Below are positions 45,971 through 61,696 of a stretch of 64,000 bases of DNA, piece after piece (the first letter of the stretch is position 1; each line of letters opens with the position of its first letter). The notes below the pieces were generated by a model. That model saw only the letters and a list, made by a program, of their open reading frames with translations, did not search any database and was not told where the DNA came from. A program made the translations under genes and the position numbers. Source of the DNA: Engraulis encrasicolus (taxonomy: Eukaryota; Chordata; Actinopteri; Clupeiformes; Engraulidae); the NCBI RefSeq assembly GCF_034702125.1, contig NC_085876.1:9911083-9975082 (forward strand), written 5' to 3'.

Positions 45971-46843
45971 NGAGGAGCGAGAGAGAGAGAGAGAGGAGCT
46001 CATTAGATTGAGGTAACACTCCTGTTAAGTGTGATTCTTCTATGAAGGTTTTTTTTCACTCCAGTGTCTGGGACAGTAGCACAGCAAAGGCTTTCTATTG
46101 TGAGTTTGGCCAATCGTTTTGTCCACAACTGAAAGCAGAAACAGCAGAAAATTGAAGTGAATTCCATACATGTCAACAACTAACATTTCCCTTACACGCG
46201 GCACGCGATGTAAACGCAGTTAGCGATGATGCATGCGACTAGCGATTTGGACGAAGATCCTCGCATATCGGCGTGTCATAACGCATCGTTGCGCACATGT
46301 TCTGTTACTCACCCGATGTTACACGTGTGCACACATGAATCAACTGTAATACCCTTACGGTCACTTCCTAATGCTTTCCCCTCATTCTGTGTTACCGTGG
46401 GACTACTTATCTAACCAATACAGAGTCTATAGGATGTATTTACTCCAGGAGGAAAATGCGAAGGAAATTCAAAATCGTAATTCAAATAGTTTTAACAAAA
46501 ACGGATATCGTTAAAAAAAAAATTCGTAAACTATGGCGGCCAAATTTAAACTATGGCGGGCCGCCATAGTTTCCTCAATGTATGGGAAACACTGGATTGA
46601 GTGAATGCTTGGATCACCTGACAGCCACATGAAGAGATTCTACTGTACTTGCATGCCAATGTGTCTCAAGTTCATTATTTTTGTTGGACTTATTCGGGCA
46701 TCTTGCCAGACTTGTACCAGAAATTTTGCAAGGCGTGCAAGGGATTCACAAGCCTCTAATATTTCGTCGGTTGACCAGAAAAAATGTCAACATTGTTATC
46801 GATTATAACACCTGATGCCTTGACACTCAAACGCTTGAGAGAC

Positions 46844-46901
<58 letters not shown>

Positions 46902-49521
46902 AGCAGCAGCAGGGAGGAGTGTGTCAGGTGTCAGGTTCCCAGCTATTGAAGTCTCCAGAGAGAGACGGGGGCGTATCAGGTGGAGGTTCACTTGGAGTGT
47001 GTGTTTATAAGCACCCAAACCCTCCACCCTCCACCCCACCTCGCTCAGGCCTGGTGTGTCCAACACAGGTCCAGTTTCCAGGAGAAGGCGGCCAGTTGGC
47101 CAACAGCGAGTCACACAGACACACATACAAGCAGTTAGACAGACAGACAGGCAGGCAGACAGACCTTTGGAAGCTAAACTATGTATGGCAGTGGCTCCAT
47201 ACTAGGGCTGCCACCTTTGTCTGGAAAAAATCCTGGACATTTCAAACTCAGTGGACCTTTTTGCTTGTACGCAATGGTAGGCTATCCTTCATTCATTGTC
47301 CAGGGAAGTGTTTGTTTTCCTGGACAGGTCATTAAAATCCTGGACAATCAGGAAAAACCTGGACAGGTGGCAACACTACTCCATACAGACCTGCCCTATG
47401 TCTCAATCCACGCACTTGAGTCAGTGCACAGTGCACTGAGGTCTTCAGTGCATAGTGCCGTGGAAAAATTTTAGCACTATGCACTGTGCCCTCGCTGGAA
47501 GTTATGGCTGAGCATGGCATTAGCTCGCCAAAATATCGGTTGGCTACTGTTTACAATACACAGTGTCAGGTGCTTGTATTTGGGTGGTTGACATGATGCC
47601 CTGTTTTTTACGTAACATTAGCTAAAAACCTACAAAATTGATATTTTCCCTCTTGAAAACAAATGTAAATGAAAGAAGATGTGGTACATCATGTTTCATA
47701 TTAGTCTCAGATGAGAAGAAACAATTTTGTTCAGATTTATGTACAGTAAGTGAAGAATTCTTGCACACCTCCTTGGTCAGGTGCGTAGGAGTGGAACCCC
47801 TAGGTCACCAACGTTAAAGCAAAGAAAGCTCCCGCACACTGTTCACATTTGCATGGTTTAATGCAACGTTTCGGTCTACTGACCTTCTTCAATTTATGGA
47901 AAGGTTTATATGTCAAATGTCCTGTGGTGTGACTGTAATATTAATACAACCTGGAATATACAGCTATAAAATAAACCAAAACAACATTTTGAATCATTTA
48001 TAAAGCATTTGGCATGATTGCATAAATATTAACCTTATATTAAAAAATACGAATGTGAAAAAAACTCAATACAGTAATATTAACTGCAAGTTCAATTTCC
48101 TAACACAAATTGCGTCCTGTGGGGTGACATGTAAGTCAGGTTTGTGGACGAGCAGCTGCAAGGCCAACTACAAGGGTCTTAAAGACAGGCTCCTAACCAG
48201 TTATGCCTCAGTTATTGGAGAGTGGTGTGGAAGTTTAAGGTGACTATTAACCTCTTAATATGTCTACATATTGCAATGTTACTGTCACACAATGCTTAGG
48301 TTCATTTCTGGTGTCCCATGGTGTGAAAGCTCTTATGGAAGGAAATAAAGTTTTTTTATGAGTGAAAACACATATCAAGGTTAAACACGAGCTCCGAGGA
48401 CAGTCACGAATACAAAAGGATTAAAATGGCCACAATGCAGTGAATTTCCTGTGGTGTGACTTCATGTCCTGTGGTGTGACATGCTTAGGCATTGTATTAC
48501 TCAATCCTCACTTATTTTTCATGCAAGGATATAAGGATACCAGGAGATTTATTTGCCACATTCACACAATTATTATAAGTAATTCAGTGAAACCATGCAG
48601 TGAAATCACAGTTGTCGGCCTGTTCGATGCATAGGCGTGTGTGTGTGGGTGGGGGTGGGGGTGCGGGTGGGTAGTAGTGTGTGTGTGGGGTGGGGGTTAA
48701 AGGAACAATAGCAGAAAGAGCATTGGGGATATGTTTGTGCAGAATATTAATCATTTTATTGTATCTTACAGAAATGTCACACCAATGATGAACCACAGGA
48801 CACATTTTCCCAAAGATGGCAAAAATTTAAGCAAAATTCCACGAACCACTGAGTGCTTTATTTATTTATTTATTTATTTTCAATTTTTCCACTCATTTTT
48901 TCAGGAATTGGAATATATGTCCTCTTTTAAGTGTGTTACGGCCTTAAACGTCAACCATCCATTTACATTTCCTTCACCCCAAAGTGCAACAATCACACAT
49001 ACAGTATAATACTTGGGTTGGCATGAAAAGGCTGGTGTCTCAGCAACATTACTTACAGAATTAGGAGACTGTTGACCAAACTCTTCTACTGAACTGAATG
49101 CCACGTTTCCTCCATTTCATTGCCAACATGGCAGTCATTTAGTGCGTGCAGTGTCCATCATTCAAGCACTGCGTTTTTCCGCATTGTTAGGGGATCATCC
49201 TGGCACTTTCAGTGCACTGGCTCAACCGTGAGTGCCCTAGGTACTGAATCACAGTGCCCGAAGTGCTTGTAATTTGGCATACCTATTGGGCATTTCCTCG
49301 TGAGCTGACAGTCCTCAGGGGTGACTGTTGTTTTTTTTTATATATATTCTTAAAGACTGGTCAACAATTTAGAGGCGCGGCTGCATAAAAATGCCCAGGC
49401 CTTTTTTGGTCCTAGTGTAGTCCTGTATGGCACTGGCTCCATGTCTCTGCCATTTGGCGTGATCGTGTAAGTGAAATCAATTGCAGAGAGAGAGAGAGAG
49501 GGGGGGGGGGGGGGGGGGGGG

Positions 49522-49554
<33 letters not shown>

Positions 49555-50641
49555 CACATTGCTGCTCTTCCTGTGGCACCTGTCGTTTCATTCTGAGTGC
49601 ATGTCTAGCCGACTGGTGTACAGCTCAGATTGCCTCAGCCAGTAACACCTGTATTAATAGTGAAAACAAGCCCTGGATGTACTGTATTGGATATTTAGGT
49701 ATAGGTATCGTGGGTAAGCCGTTAGGGAGTCAGACTTGTATCCCAAAGGTTGCCAGTTGGACTCCTGTCTTGCCAGGTTGGTGGGTGGAATAATTAATTA
49801 CTGCTAACCCCTATCCTCCTCCATGACTGAGGTACCCTGAGCATGGTACCATTGCGCTGCACTGCTCTCTTGGGCCGCCATTAGGGGTTGCCCCCTTGCA
49901 CGATTGAGGCAGAGATTCTTTAAGTATATAGAGATATGCCAATGTAATAGGTTGCTATGGGCACCTAACATGACCAGGTTCCGGTCTGCCTAAAGGGGCG
50001 TGTCATAATACTCCTAGCATTGAATAGAACAGTCCTTAGGTCTGCCTAGGTCTGCCTAAAGGGGGATTACCCCCCCTCCCCCTTGCAATAATAGAACCCG
50101 GAAACAATGGGCCAATGGAACCTCTCTCTCTCTCTACTCTCTCTGATTGAGGCATAAAGGCAATTTTGTTTGTGAAGTGAGCACTCTGTGCTGTAGAGTG
50201 CTGTGTCTCAATAACTATAGGAGTTATCCAGAAGGGCTTTCATTGTCATTCATCATTTACTGATGAGGAAATATAACATAACTAATCAACTGATGTCAAA
50301 AGCTTTCGAATTTTAACATTTTCAGGCAGAGTCGTTTGTCAAATTAGCTGTCACAATTGTCACTTTTAGCAGAAGAGCCTGTTCATATGTTCTTGATGTT
50401 ATCGCAATTGATGACTGTTTGGTGTCTTGTCCTGTTTGCTTTGCAGGTATCGAGAGTCCAGAAGACCTGTGTATCCTCTACTCCAACAGGGCAGCTTGTT
50501 ACCTCAAGGATGGCAATAGCTCAGACTGTATAGCAGACTGCACCAAGTATGCACATCGCATCATCACACACACATGCACAGACAGGAAAGCACATTGACA
50601 CACGCAGACAGAAGCACAGACGCACACACACCACACACACA

Positions 50642-50706
<65 letters not shown>

Positions 50707-53541
50707 GACATACACACCCACAAACAGGGCACTACGAAGAGCTGACCAAAGACATACAACCACAATAAAAAAGATAAATTAAAAAAACTTTCATGAAAAT
50801 ACAAGTCTTATTAAGTCTTACAAGAAATGGGCCACTTTTACAGTATAGTTTTTTTGAAGCTCTTTTATAATATGTGTGAATTGAGTTTTATATATCACTG
50901 ATTTTCAAAAGTTTGGCATGTTTAATTACATTATATGGTGCTAACCCCGTGCTCCTGTCACTCCTGTCCTGTGTCTTGTGTGGTGGTAGCAGCCAGGCAG
51001 GCAGACTATTGCGATTGTCTCTGGTGGTGGGGGATTAGCAATCCATGAGATTGTACAGTTGGTTCACGCTAAAGAGATTAACAGACAAAGAGTCCAACTG
51101 TCACCCATGAGGGAGGGAGGGAGTTGGAGTGGAGTAAAGGATGAGGCATTTTGAAAAACTTTATGTGTGGCGTTGTTGCTTTTCTCACTAAGTCCTCTAT
51201 AGCTTTTTTGCCCATATAATGCAGGACGGACTGAGCCAGCCTGGGGTGAAATCAAGCCAAGCCAGAAATACCTAATGTTGTGTATTAGATTTGTGATGTG
51301 TGTGGATTCAGCATTGCGCAGTAGGGATGGTAGCCAAGAAGGGGGAACACTACTGTAGAGTTATGTGATGACAGTTGTCTTGGAGGAAGACAAGGCCCTA
51401 AGCAATATTCTTTAAGGACCCAAGATGGCTACCATTTATCTCCCCTGTTGTACAAAATGCAAAAGTAACACCTACAAAAAAACTACACAAGTAATTGTGT
51501 AAGTTAATGTTTTCCTCTTAATAAAATAAGGGAAGAGGGATAGAAAGTAGTAATAGGATGTGTCGTCAGTAAGTCAATAAACCAAGGGGAAATCTAGGCA
51601 GACATCATAATCGAGCTTTAGGTTGGTGATGTGTGTGGATTCAGCACGGTGCTCAGCAGGGATGCTTGTCAGGAAAGGGGCATGCTTGAACAATCTCTAG
51701 GGCTTAAAAACATTTACAGGTTCCTCAGAGTAAGGGGCTCAATGAAAGAGGCACAAACCAAAATTCTTCTTCGGGCCAGGGATCGGTTAGCATCCCCCCT
51801 GTTGTAGCCTACAAGCAGTCAGCAGCATCTCAAAGATGCCCTATCGAAGATAAGGATTTTATATGTCTTTATATGTCTATTCTCTTTGATAATAAAAAGG
51901 AAGGGCTGTAGGAAATAGTAAAGTAGTCATAAATGGGTATCTTCATGAAGTCAATATGAAACCAGAAACGTTCAAGACACCCATGACCACTTAGTTTAAT
52001 ACAGTCTTACTGGATGCATCCCTCGAGTGCCTGAAATGTGCCTGAAAATGTACCCATTTGTATCAGCAAGTTCATGCCTTTTCTAGACAACTATGAATAC
52101 AATCAAGAGTTTACAATGAAATGACATGAACTCTAATCTTCAACCTTGTACTGGTTTAGGTTAGGCATTAGTTCACCCAGTGGGTGAGTGAGTTAATGTT
52201 TGTTTGTAGGCTACGTTAATGTTGCGTCCTCCCCAAACTGTGGCTATACTTAGACAGCTATGAATACAATTGAGTGTTTACATTGTAACCACATGAACTC
52301 TAATCTTCTCTCTAATGGTTTAGGTTGACACGCAGTGGGGTAGGTGAGTTAGCGTTACGTTGTACGTTACGTTGCATCCACTCCTGTCCGGTGCTATTTC
52401 TGAATGGGCCAAAGTAAGCCTCTTGGCTGCTGACGAGTAGGTGAGGTCACTCTCTAAGGCTAAGGCAGGGCAGGACAGGACAGGGCAGGACAGGGAAGGG
52501 ATGGGTAGGGCAGGGCTCAGAGATTGACTGGCAGCGTACTTCAGGGCAGTGTGCTTCATCCTCTTTAGTGAAATGACTAGGTATAACCAGTCATTGGTGT
52601 TTTCCAACCTTTTTTGTCTCATGTACCCCCTAATCCTTTTTTGTCATTTCATGAGTACCATCTCCATATACTTTCCTCTTTCCCAATGTGACTATGCTCC
52701 ATACATTTGTTACTATTAACTTTCACCCCCTGCACTATTAACTTTTACCCCCTGTAGTGTGCTCACGTACCTCTGGTTGAGTCCTCCCCTCCTCCACTTA
52801 GTGTGTACCCTTCCCTCCTCGTGTGTGCGTGTGCGTGTGCGTGTGCGTGTGCGTGTGCGTGTGCGTGTGCGTGTGCGTGTGCGTGTGCGTGTGCGTGTGC
52901 GTGTGCGTGTGCGTGTGCGTGTGTGTGTGCGCGTGCGCGCACGCGCACGCGCGTGTGTGTGTGTGTGTCTGTCTGTCTCTGTATCTGTATATTTGTTTCT
53001 GTCTGTATCTGTGCGCATGTGTGTGCAAGACACAGTTTGATATGTGTGCGTGCATGTATGCGTGCTTGTGTGTTCGCTAGCCCTTGTGGCCTTGCCTCTG
53101 GTTTACTTGTGTCAGCAAACTGTATAACGGTCGGCCATTAAATACCTTGTATTGAGTTTTTCCTCACTTGACTTCCTCTCTCCCACTCCATCCCCTCCCC
53201 ATCCATCCATCCATCCATCCATCCATCCATCTGTCCATCCATCCATCCATCCATCCATCCATCCATCCATCCATCCATCCATCCATCCATCCATCCATCC
53301 ATCCATTCCACAATCCTTCCCTTTTTCTATCCATACTTGCTTGCATCCCTCCATCCATCCCTCTCTCTCCCATCCACAGGGCCAGATTAAGACGGCATTG
53401 GACCCCTAGTCTACAGGTTTCGAATTTCATGACAAATTTATATAGACAGTGTCATAATTCCATGCTAGGAATTAAGGATAACATGTCTACCAACTGTGTT
53501 CAATACGATTCATTTCTCAGTATTACATATATATATATACA

Positions 53542-53622
<81 letters not shown>

Positions 53623-55957
53623 ATTACAATACACACATCAACAATACAATAAAAAATACACATACAATAAAAGGAAGCTAGTGAAGGCATGCCAGTGTTC
53701 CCAGATAGTAGACATATATCTTACAGAGCTACGACTTGGATCAACCAATTGAGCGATAAGCTCATTTTTTGCACAATCAAGCCTGCTCATGGTAAGATTT
53801 CTTAACAGTGCCATAAAAGTAGTTAGACCAAATTTGCAGAATAACCCACTTGCTCTAGTACTCCTTGGTTTCTTTAGGAGGATCCTAAGACAATCATTTG
53901 TAAGCTACCTTCAGTTTCAGTAGACTCTCCTTCTTGTATCTGATCCAGAGAGGAGCTGTATAAAGAGGGGAGCAGTAAGTTCTAAACAGGTTGACTTTGA
54001 CATCAGTAGTGCAATGATGGAATTTTCTAACCAGCATATTGGCTTGGACATATAGCACTCTCCTCTGTCTGCTCATGTGAGCATCATCCTCAAGAGTATC
54101 AGTTAGGATGTGCCCCAGGTATTTTATGGCATTAGCTACCCCCAGCTCTTCTCCAGATAGATAAAAGGGAGGGAACTTAATTTTCAGTTCATCCTTTGTT
54201 CTACAGACCATTATCACACTCTTTTTAGCATTATATTTAATATCAAAAACCACCCCATAGTCTGAACAGATATTTAGGAGCTCCTGGAACCCACTACTAC
54301 TTGGGGATAGAATGGCAAGGTCATCAGCATATAAGAATTGATTAATCATCATATCACCAACCATACAACCTGTTTGACATGCCCCCATCTGTCTTGACAG
54401 GTCGTCCATGTAGGCATTAAAGGCTGGAGATAAAATCCCCCCCTGCCTTACCCCGTTGCTGACATTAAAAGGTGTAGACAGGATGTTACCCCATTTCACC
54501 CGTACACTTTGGTTGGAGTACCAATAGGCTTCGTACTAGATTCGTACTAGACTACTGGGAACTTGTTACAATTCTGCAATATTTCAATTAGGGCCCCCTG
54601 GCAGGTGGGGGGCCCTAGGCTGCAGCCATATCGAGCCTGTTCCGCCCCATCCATCATTCCAATTCCTTGACCTTCCACCCCTCCTTCCCTCTTTTTCTCC
54701 ATCCACCTATCCATCCCTCCTGCTATTCCTCTTCCTGCCATCCCTCTCTCCCTCTATTTCTCAATCCATCCTTCCACCCCTTCACTTCCCTTGATTACTC
54801 CATCCCTCCCTCCACACCACTATTAATCATATTATGTGACCCTCCCTATTATCACCCTGGCTGTACAGTAGGGCCTTACGCTACGTGTGGTGTAATAAGG
54901 TGAGCGTGCTCAGGTGTACAAGGGTAATGTTGACTGCGTGTGGTGTACCCCAAAGGAAGGAGGTTAGCATTCGTTTACGCATGTGAAGTGGCCTGCCCAA
55001 GCCATGGCTAAGTGCCGGTCATCTCAAGCCGCTGGTTTCAGTAGTTTAGATCAACAGGAGTAGTTCTAGGCCTGCCTCTCCCTTTCCTTCTTCCTCTCCC
55101 TCCACAGAGCTCGGGAGCTGCAGGCCTGGTCCCTGAAGACTCTGCTGAAATGTCAATTGAATACAAGTAGAGTAGAGAGTAGAGAAGAGTATCATTTACT
55201 GATCCCAGGGGGAAATTAAGTTTTCCAGTAGCAGACATACATACATAAATACAGAAGACATTACACACATCCTTACACATATATTAACCATGAATAGCTC
55301 TCTCTCTCATAACCCTTTCAGCTGGGAGCCCTAGGCAATTGCCTAGTTTGTCCACCTGGTTATCACAGGCCTGCCTCTTCCTCTTGTAGGGCTCTGCAGC
55401 TGTAGCCCTGGGGGCCCTAGGCAATAGCAGGGTTTTTCACTTGACATCACACGCTTCACATCTAAGCGCCCGAACCTCTACTCGAGGACTTCCTGGGACT
55501 GGAGCATGTTGTCTACAATTTTTGTCTAAAATGCCTCAGCTTTGTGCCATTTTTGTATGTTCCAACCGGTGTAACCGAGAGAAGGAAAAGGGTAAGGGCC
55601 TCCGCACATCGGCTCCGACAGCACTGGGGAGCACTTTCGCTTCCGACACAATTCCGACCCCCAGACCCAATTTCACACGAACCTAGCATTGATAGTCAAT
55701 GGGTGCCTCTGACAAAATAGAACTCGTCTCTAATCGCTAGCCGACATCCGTGAATGTCTGCGGACATCGGCGCCAGTGTGTGGCATTCTGTTGAAAACAA
55801 TGGAATCGAACTTTTGCGGAGCAGTGCTCAGCACTTTGTCACAGCCGATGTGCTGAGGCTCTAAATCGGCAGAAGTAATCGCCCATAAAGGTGAGAAAAA
55901 CTGTTTATCTGGTTGTGACAGGCCTCTCTCTCTCTCTCCCTCTCTCTCTCTTTACCT

Positions 55958-56012
<55 letters not shown>

Positions 56013-57101
56013 TCTCCCTCCCTCTCTCCCTCTCCCTCTCCCTCTCTCCCTCCCTCTCTCCCTCTCCCTCCCTCTCCCCTCCCTCTCTCTCTCCCTCTCT
56101 CCCTCCCTCTCTCCCTCCGCAGAGCTCTGGAGCTGCAGCCCTGGTCCCTGAAGCCTCTGCTGAGGAGGGCCACAGCCTACGAGTACCTGGAGCGCTACCG
56201 CAAGGCCTACGTCGACTTCAAGACCGTGCTGCAGATCGACGTCAGCGTACAGGCGGCCCACGACAGCATACACAGGTGGGGCGTAGTTATCGTAGCGTGC
56301 GTGCGTGCGTGCGTGCGTGCATACTAAAGAAAGTCATATGGCTTCATACTGTCATACTGCTTAACCTAAGCTCAACTTTTTGCTCAACGTTTTATCCTCC
56401 AAATCTGACTTGTATATCCTACAGTGTTTAGGAAAGGTCATATCTTTGTACGTATATCATTTGTTTTTTGGTTTTGGCATAATGACTTTACAAGGTAATG
56501 TAGTATGGTATCTCAGTATGGTAAGAATGATGACATTTCTTACACAGTAAAAGAAAACTGGAATAGGCTCCCAAGAAGTTGTATTACTTTCATTACAGTT
56601 ATCTGATGCTTTTATGCAAAGTGACTTCCACTTTTGGTACAGGGTATTGGTTGCTGTCTCTGGAGCTATGTGGGCTTGGTGCCTTGCTCAAGGGCATTTC
56701 AGCTAATATTTTCTGGCTAAGTGGGATTCGAACCTGAAAATCTCTACGTAAGGCAACGTCTGTCCCCCATTTGCAATTCAGGCTTCCACCTCTTAGTAAG
56801 GGTCAGGACCATGTCCCTGTTCCTCATCAGACTGTAATGGTGTTTTTGGACGACAGTGGTGTCCTGGATGAATTCCATTTTTAATCATTTCACAATCCCT
56901 CTATGAGCCAGCTCTGCTGCAGTGTGTCTCTGTCTTGGCACTGGTGTGTGTGCGTGTGCGTGTGCGTGTGCGTGTGCGTGTGTGCGTGTGTGTGCTTGTA
57001 TGTGCGTGTGTGCGTGCGCGCGTGGGTGTGTGCGTATGTGCGTATGTGCGTGTGTGCGCGTACCAGGTGTGTGTGTGAGAGAGAGACACAGAGAGAATAT
57101 G

Positions 57102-57170
<69 letters not shown>

Positions 57171-60100
57171 TGTGTGTATAACATAGTGTAAGACTGATGA
57201 CTTGTGTGTGTGTGTGTACTACTGTAGGATCACCAAGGTCCTGATCGAGCAGGACGGCCCCAACTGGAGGGAGAAGCTTCCGGAGATCCCGGTGGTTCCG
57301 CTGTCGGCCCAGCAACACCGGAGAGATGAGCCCACAGAGGAGCAGCTCGCGGCCCGCGCCGCCCGGAAGGCAGAGGAGGAGGGTCAGTCACAATACCTTA
57401 CTGTAAAGTAGAGGAGAACGGTCAGTCACAATATCTAACTGTAAAGTAGAGGAGGACGGTCAGTCACAATATCTTATTGTAAAGCCCGAGCCGCCAGGAA
57501 GGCAGAGGAGGACGGTCAGTCACAAATATCTCACTGTAAAGTAGAGGAGGACGGTCAGTCACAATACCTTACTGTAAAGCAGAGGAGGACGGTCAGTCAC
57601 AATATCACACTGTCTTAGGGTTGTGCCGATAGACGATATCATCGTCCATCGGCGATGGACAGCTGGCATCACGATGGACGCAAACCATCGTGATGCCAAG
57701 GAATCTTGTACTTGTGTATTTTTGAAGCCGCTGCTATTGTAATCATTACGGTACTTCACATCAACTTTTGCTGACACATTACCGTAAAATCCGTAGTAGT
57801 AGCAGCGGTTTTCAAGACAGGTTGTGAACACAAGCCCCAAGCAGAGTGAATTATATAACTACGAAAAAACCCCACAATGGAATTAAAAAAAAAACTTGTG
57901 AACTAAGCCCGACTATTGTTTGCTGCAGATGTATGTAAGTAGGCCTAAGTGATATCGTTCATTTATTTCTGTGACCTAAAGGACTGGTGTCAAGCAGCCC
58001 ACAGCTTCCCGCAGCTACCCGCAGCTACTCTGGACTTTACGGTCCCATTCACTTCAATTCATTTTTTCGCAGCCAGAACAGGTTTTACAGATTTCGGACT
58101 GTGCCGACGCCGCTGGTGTCGTGCGAGGAAAACAACAATTGTGTCGGACGCTGGACGCCTCTCGAGAGGGCACGCAATCACGCATGGGTTCTCATCTCTT
58201 TCCCATTTAGTTTTCTGGTGAGCGAGAGGGGCTAAAGTTATAGCCTACTAGCCTGTGCAAAAACGCAGCGCATAGGTCGTCTTAAAATAGTTACACAGAT
58301 AAATAACTCACAGATGTAACAAATTTATTGACAAGTCTCCCAAAAACGCCACGCAATGAACTGTAAAGTAGCAAGCACTGGGTTTGCAGGTGACACGGGA
58401 GGAGAGACGAGAAGGGCGAGGGGGAGGGGTCAGCGGGGGATCTCTGCATCTCAGCGACCATCTCTGTTACAAAGCCGTTGAGCAAGAACGCTGAGGAGGT
58501 TTAAACATTTTTTTCCCCCCAGAATGTAATAATATTAATATATTTCACTTACTCTTAAATGAAATAGAATTAAATAATAACGTAGCTGAAGATGAATAAT
58601 ACACATAAATACAAAATATATCATAATATTTTTAAAATTATTACCCCCCCCCCCCCCCAAGACGATGTCATCGTCCATCGCATCGCCTCACTGTAAACAT
58701 CGTCAGCTGTCAATTAGGGGGACATCGCCCAAGCCTACACTGTCTCTATCATATGATAAACAGTATAGTGATCATCAAGGGCCGGGCCGCCAGGAAGGCA
58801 CAGGGGGACGGTCAGTCACGATATCTTACTGTAAAGTAGAGGTCGGAGAACAGACAGTCAGTCACAATGTCTTACTGTCTACTTATAATAAAATGGTTAA
58901 TGGGCAGGGGGTTGTTCTGATCTGTTTTAACGAAAGGGGGAGGATTATGTAACATTGAAACATTTTTGTATGACTCCTCTTTAGATCAAAAAAATATTGG
59001 TTGTCCCTCCCCTCAACAAAGAGAAAATGTCATGACCCTCATCTATTTCCCTCCCGTGACCTCGCCAATAAATCAAGAGGATACATCCTACAGATGCCTT
59101 ACAGTTGGCTCATTGTCTGCTCTTCAGAAGGTGTATCCTTGAAAAGCTACATTAGTGTCAGATGCATCAATATCTCATTGCACTGTTGAATGCCTGGTCT
59201 TAACAGGCAAGGCCCACACAGCCTCGAAGGGTGAGAATGGTCAGTCATGCGACCTTACCAGAGATTCTTTAAGTATATAGAGATATGCCATTGTAATAGG
59301 TTGCTATGGGCACCTAACATGACCAGGTTCCGGTCTGCCTAAAGGGGCGTGTCATAATACTCCTCCTAGCATTGAATAGAACAGTCCTTAGGTCTGCCTA
59401 AAGGGGGATTTCCCCCCCTCCCCCTTGCAATAATAGAACCCGGAAACAATGGGCCAATGGAACCTCTCTCTCTCTACTCTCTCTGACCTTACTGTCTGCT
59501 CCGACCTTACACATCCTACACAGGTTGCTGTAAGCTCGATGCATCATCAAATGGATTTACTTTGTCAATGTCATCCATACATCCTTTGAATGGCTCAAGC
59601 ACTGTGCTCTTTAAGATGATGCATGATTCAAAGGTATAGTATGTGGATGCAAAAATGTCTATGCTCTGTTGAATGGTCTTATTTGGCTATCTTCATCCAT
59701 GAAACGCTTCTCAGTCTTAGCCGTGCAGTGACCCGACAGGCATCCCTCAAAGAATGTAACAAGAATGTGAAATTATTATTTGTCCCCCTTCGTCCTTGGA
59801 GTGCAAGTTATATTTTCTACTCTGCCTTGAATGAGTTGGTAACATTTAATAATAATGAATACATAAAAAGCAATCCAAAGGCTCCGTAATAATTAACTAA
59901 TTATGAACAAAACATTAGCAAGTTAAGTTTTATTAGTGCTTCATAAAATATCTGCAAATAACATGTTCAATATTTTACAAACGTTTCAACAGAGTATTTT
60001 TTTTTATCAATTTACAAATTAATGTAAATGTTTGATAAATATAAAATATTAACATAACATTTCCCACTCATTTACAAAGATTTGTTAATGTTTTTTTAAA

Positions 60101-61638
60101 ATTATTTACTAATTATGTGTTACCCTAAATATTTATAAAGCCGTTTATGTATCCGTATAGTTACCAACGAGTCTTTAAGTGCCATAAACGGTCAATAGAT
60201 GTGCGACGTGTCATGCGGCTGTAAAAGTAGCCCCTGCAGGTGAATTAAACATGTCAGGTGAAAACCAAACCAGCTGATGATGTCATGGAACCAGGTGGCT
60301 CGGGTTTCAGACCTCTTGTGAAAGCTGCGATATGTCCCATGACAGCATGGGTGCCCAGCTGGTGCCTAGCATGTGTGCCTAGTTAGATGAATAACACAAA
60401 AATGTGTTTGTCAAATATTTTTTCCCTTTAGAATGGTTCTGTTTAAAGTTTTAAGGAGGTAATTCTTGTGACGTCGTGACCAGTGTTCTATTTCAGTATT
60501 GAGACTGACTCCTCCCCATGACTGACACTCAAATGTGATATGGCTTACTTTCATAAACATTCACTTACATTACACTTATATGACACTTGTATCCAAAGCG
60601 ACTTACAGTTGTTAAGATATAGGGTATTGGTTACAGTCCCTGTGGTTGGGGTTAGGTGTAGGGAGAGGTAAGGGTGGGATTTTAACCTGCAACCCTCTGA
60701 TCATAAGATCACCTCCCTAACCAGATTAGGCCATGGCTGCCTTATATCCACATTGTTAGAAGTGACAAAATATCTGAAGACGGTCTGAAGTCTCTGTTAT
60801 TATTTCATGCAGCAAAGCGCTCTATCACTAGCCCGACAGGTGAGAACATTCATCTTGAATTACTTTGTACTACACAAATGTTCTGATTACACTTCTCTCT
60901 GGAGAGGGTTTATTCGACCTCCAGGCGGCCGGCTAATAAGCGAACGCGCTTGGGCGTATAATGACATGCGTCATGAACGTCAACTGTCAGCGATTGATCA
61001 CCACTCATTTCAAACCAGAGCTGAGCTCTGTCCTCCCACCCAAGCTCTCCAGGGCATCGATGGTACAGACCAAAAATGAATTACAAATGAATAAATGTGG
61101 TCTGGTAAAAACCAGGCTACTCTATCACAGGGCAAATTACAAGAGTTGACAAAAGTGGCATTTTACATCTACCATACACTGATCTAGAGGTTAATATAGA
61201 CTGTACTGAGGGTGAAACTGATGTGTGTATGTATGCTCATAGTAATTGACTAGAGTGTGTCTGGGCTAGCTGCCATCCACCAGTGCATTGTTGCCTACAC
61301 AGTTGCCATAGCCATATAAGGCAATAGATTGTTATTAGAAGTCAGGATGCTCAAGATGCACAGTAAACACATTACTAATTGAACTGATCGACCAAGAGTC
61401 GATTTTATCATAGTTTTGGGTCAGCTCATTAAGTGTTGAATTGGCACTGTGTGTAAATGAATGAGGAGGCTAAATGCCATGCCTGATATGTATTACCTCT
61501 CCTTTATTCTCCATTCTCTCTCTCTCTCCTTTCCTCTCCTCCTTCTCTCTCTTTTCCCTGTCATTTTCTCTCCTCTCCTCTCCTCTCCTCTCCTCTTCTT
61601 TTTTCTTATCTCTGCTCACCCCCCCCCTCCCCCCTCTC

Positions 61639-61696
<58 letters not shown>

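Noticed and set aside
53894..54499. Intact retrotransposon gene
   Set aside because: 5'-truncated and frameshifted after LKVAYK; no endonuclease domain.
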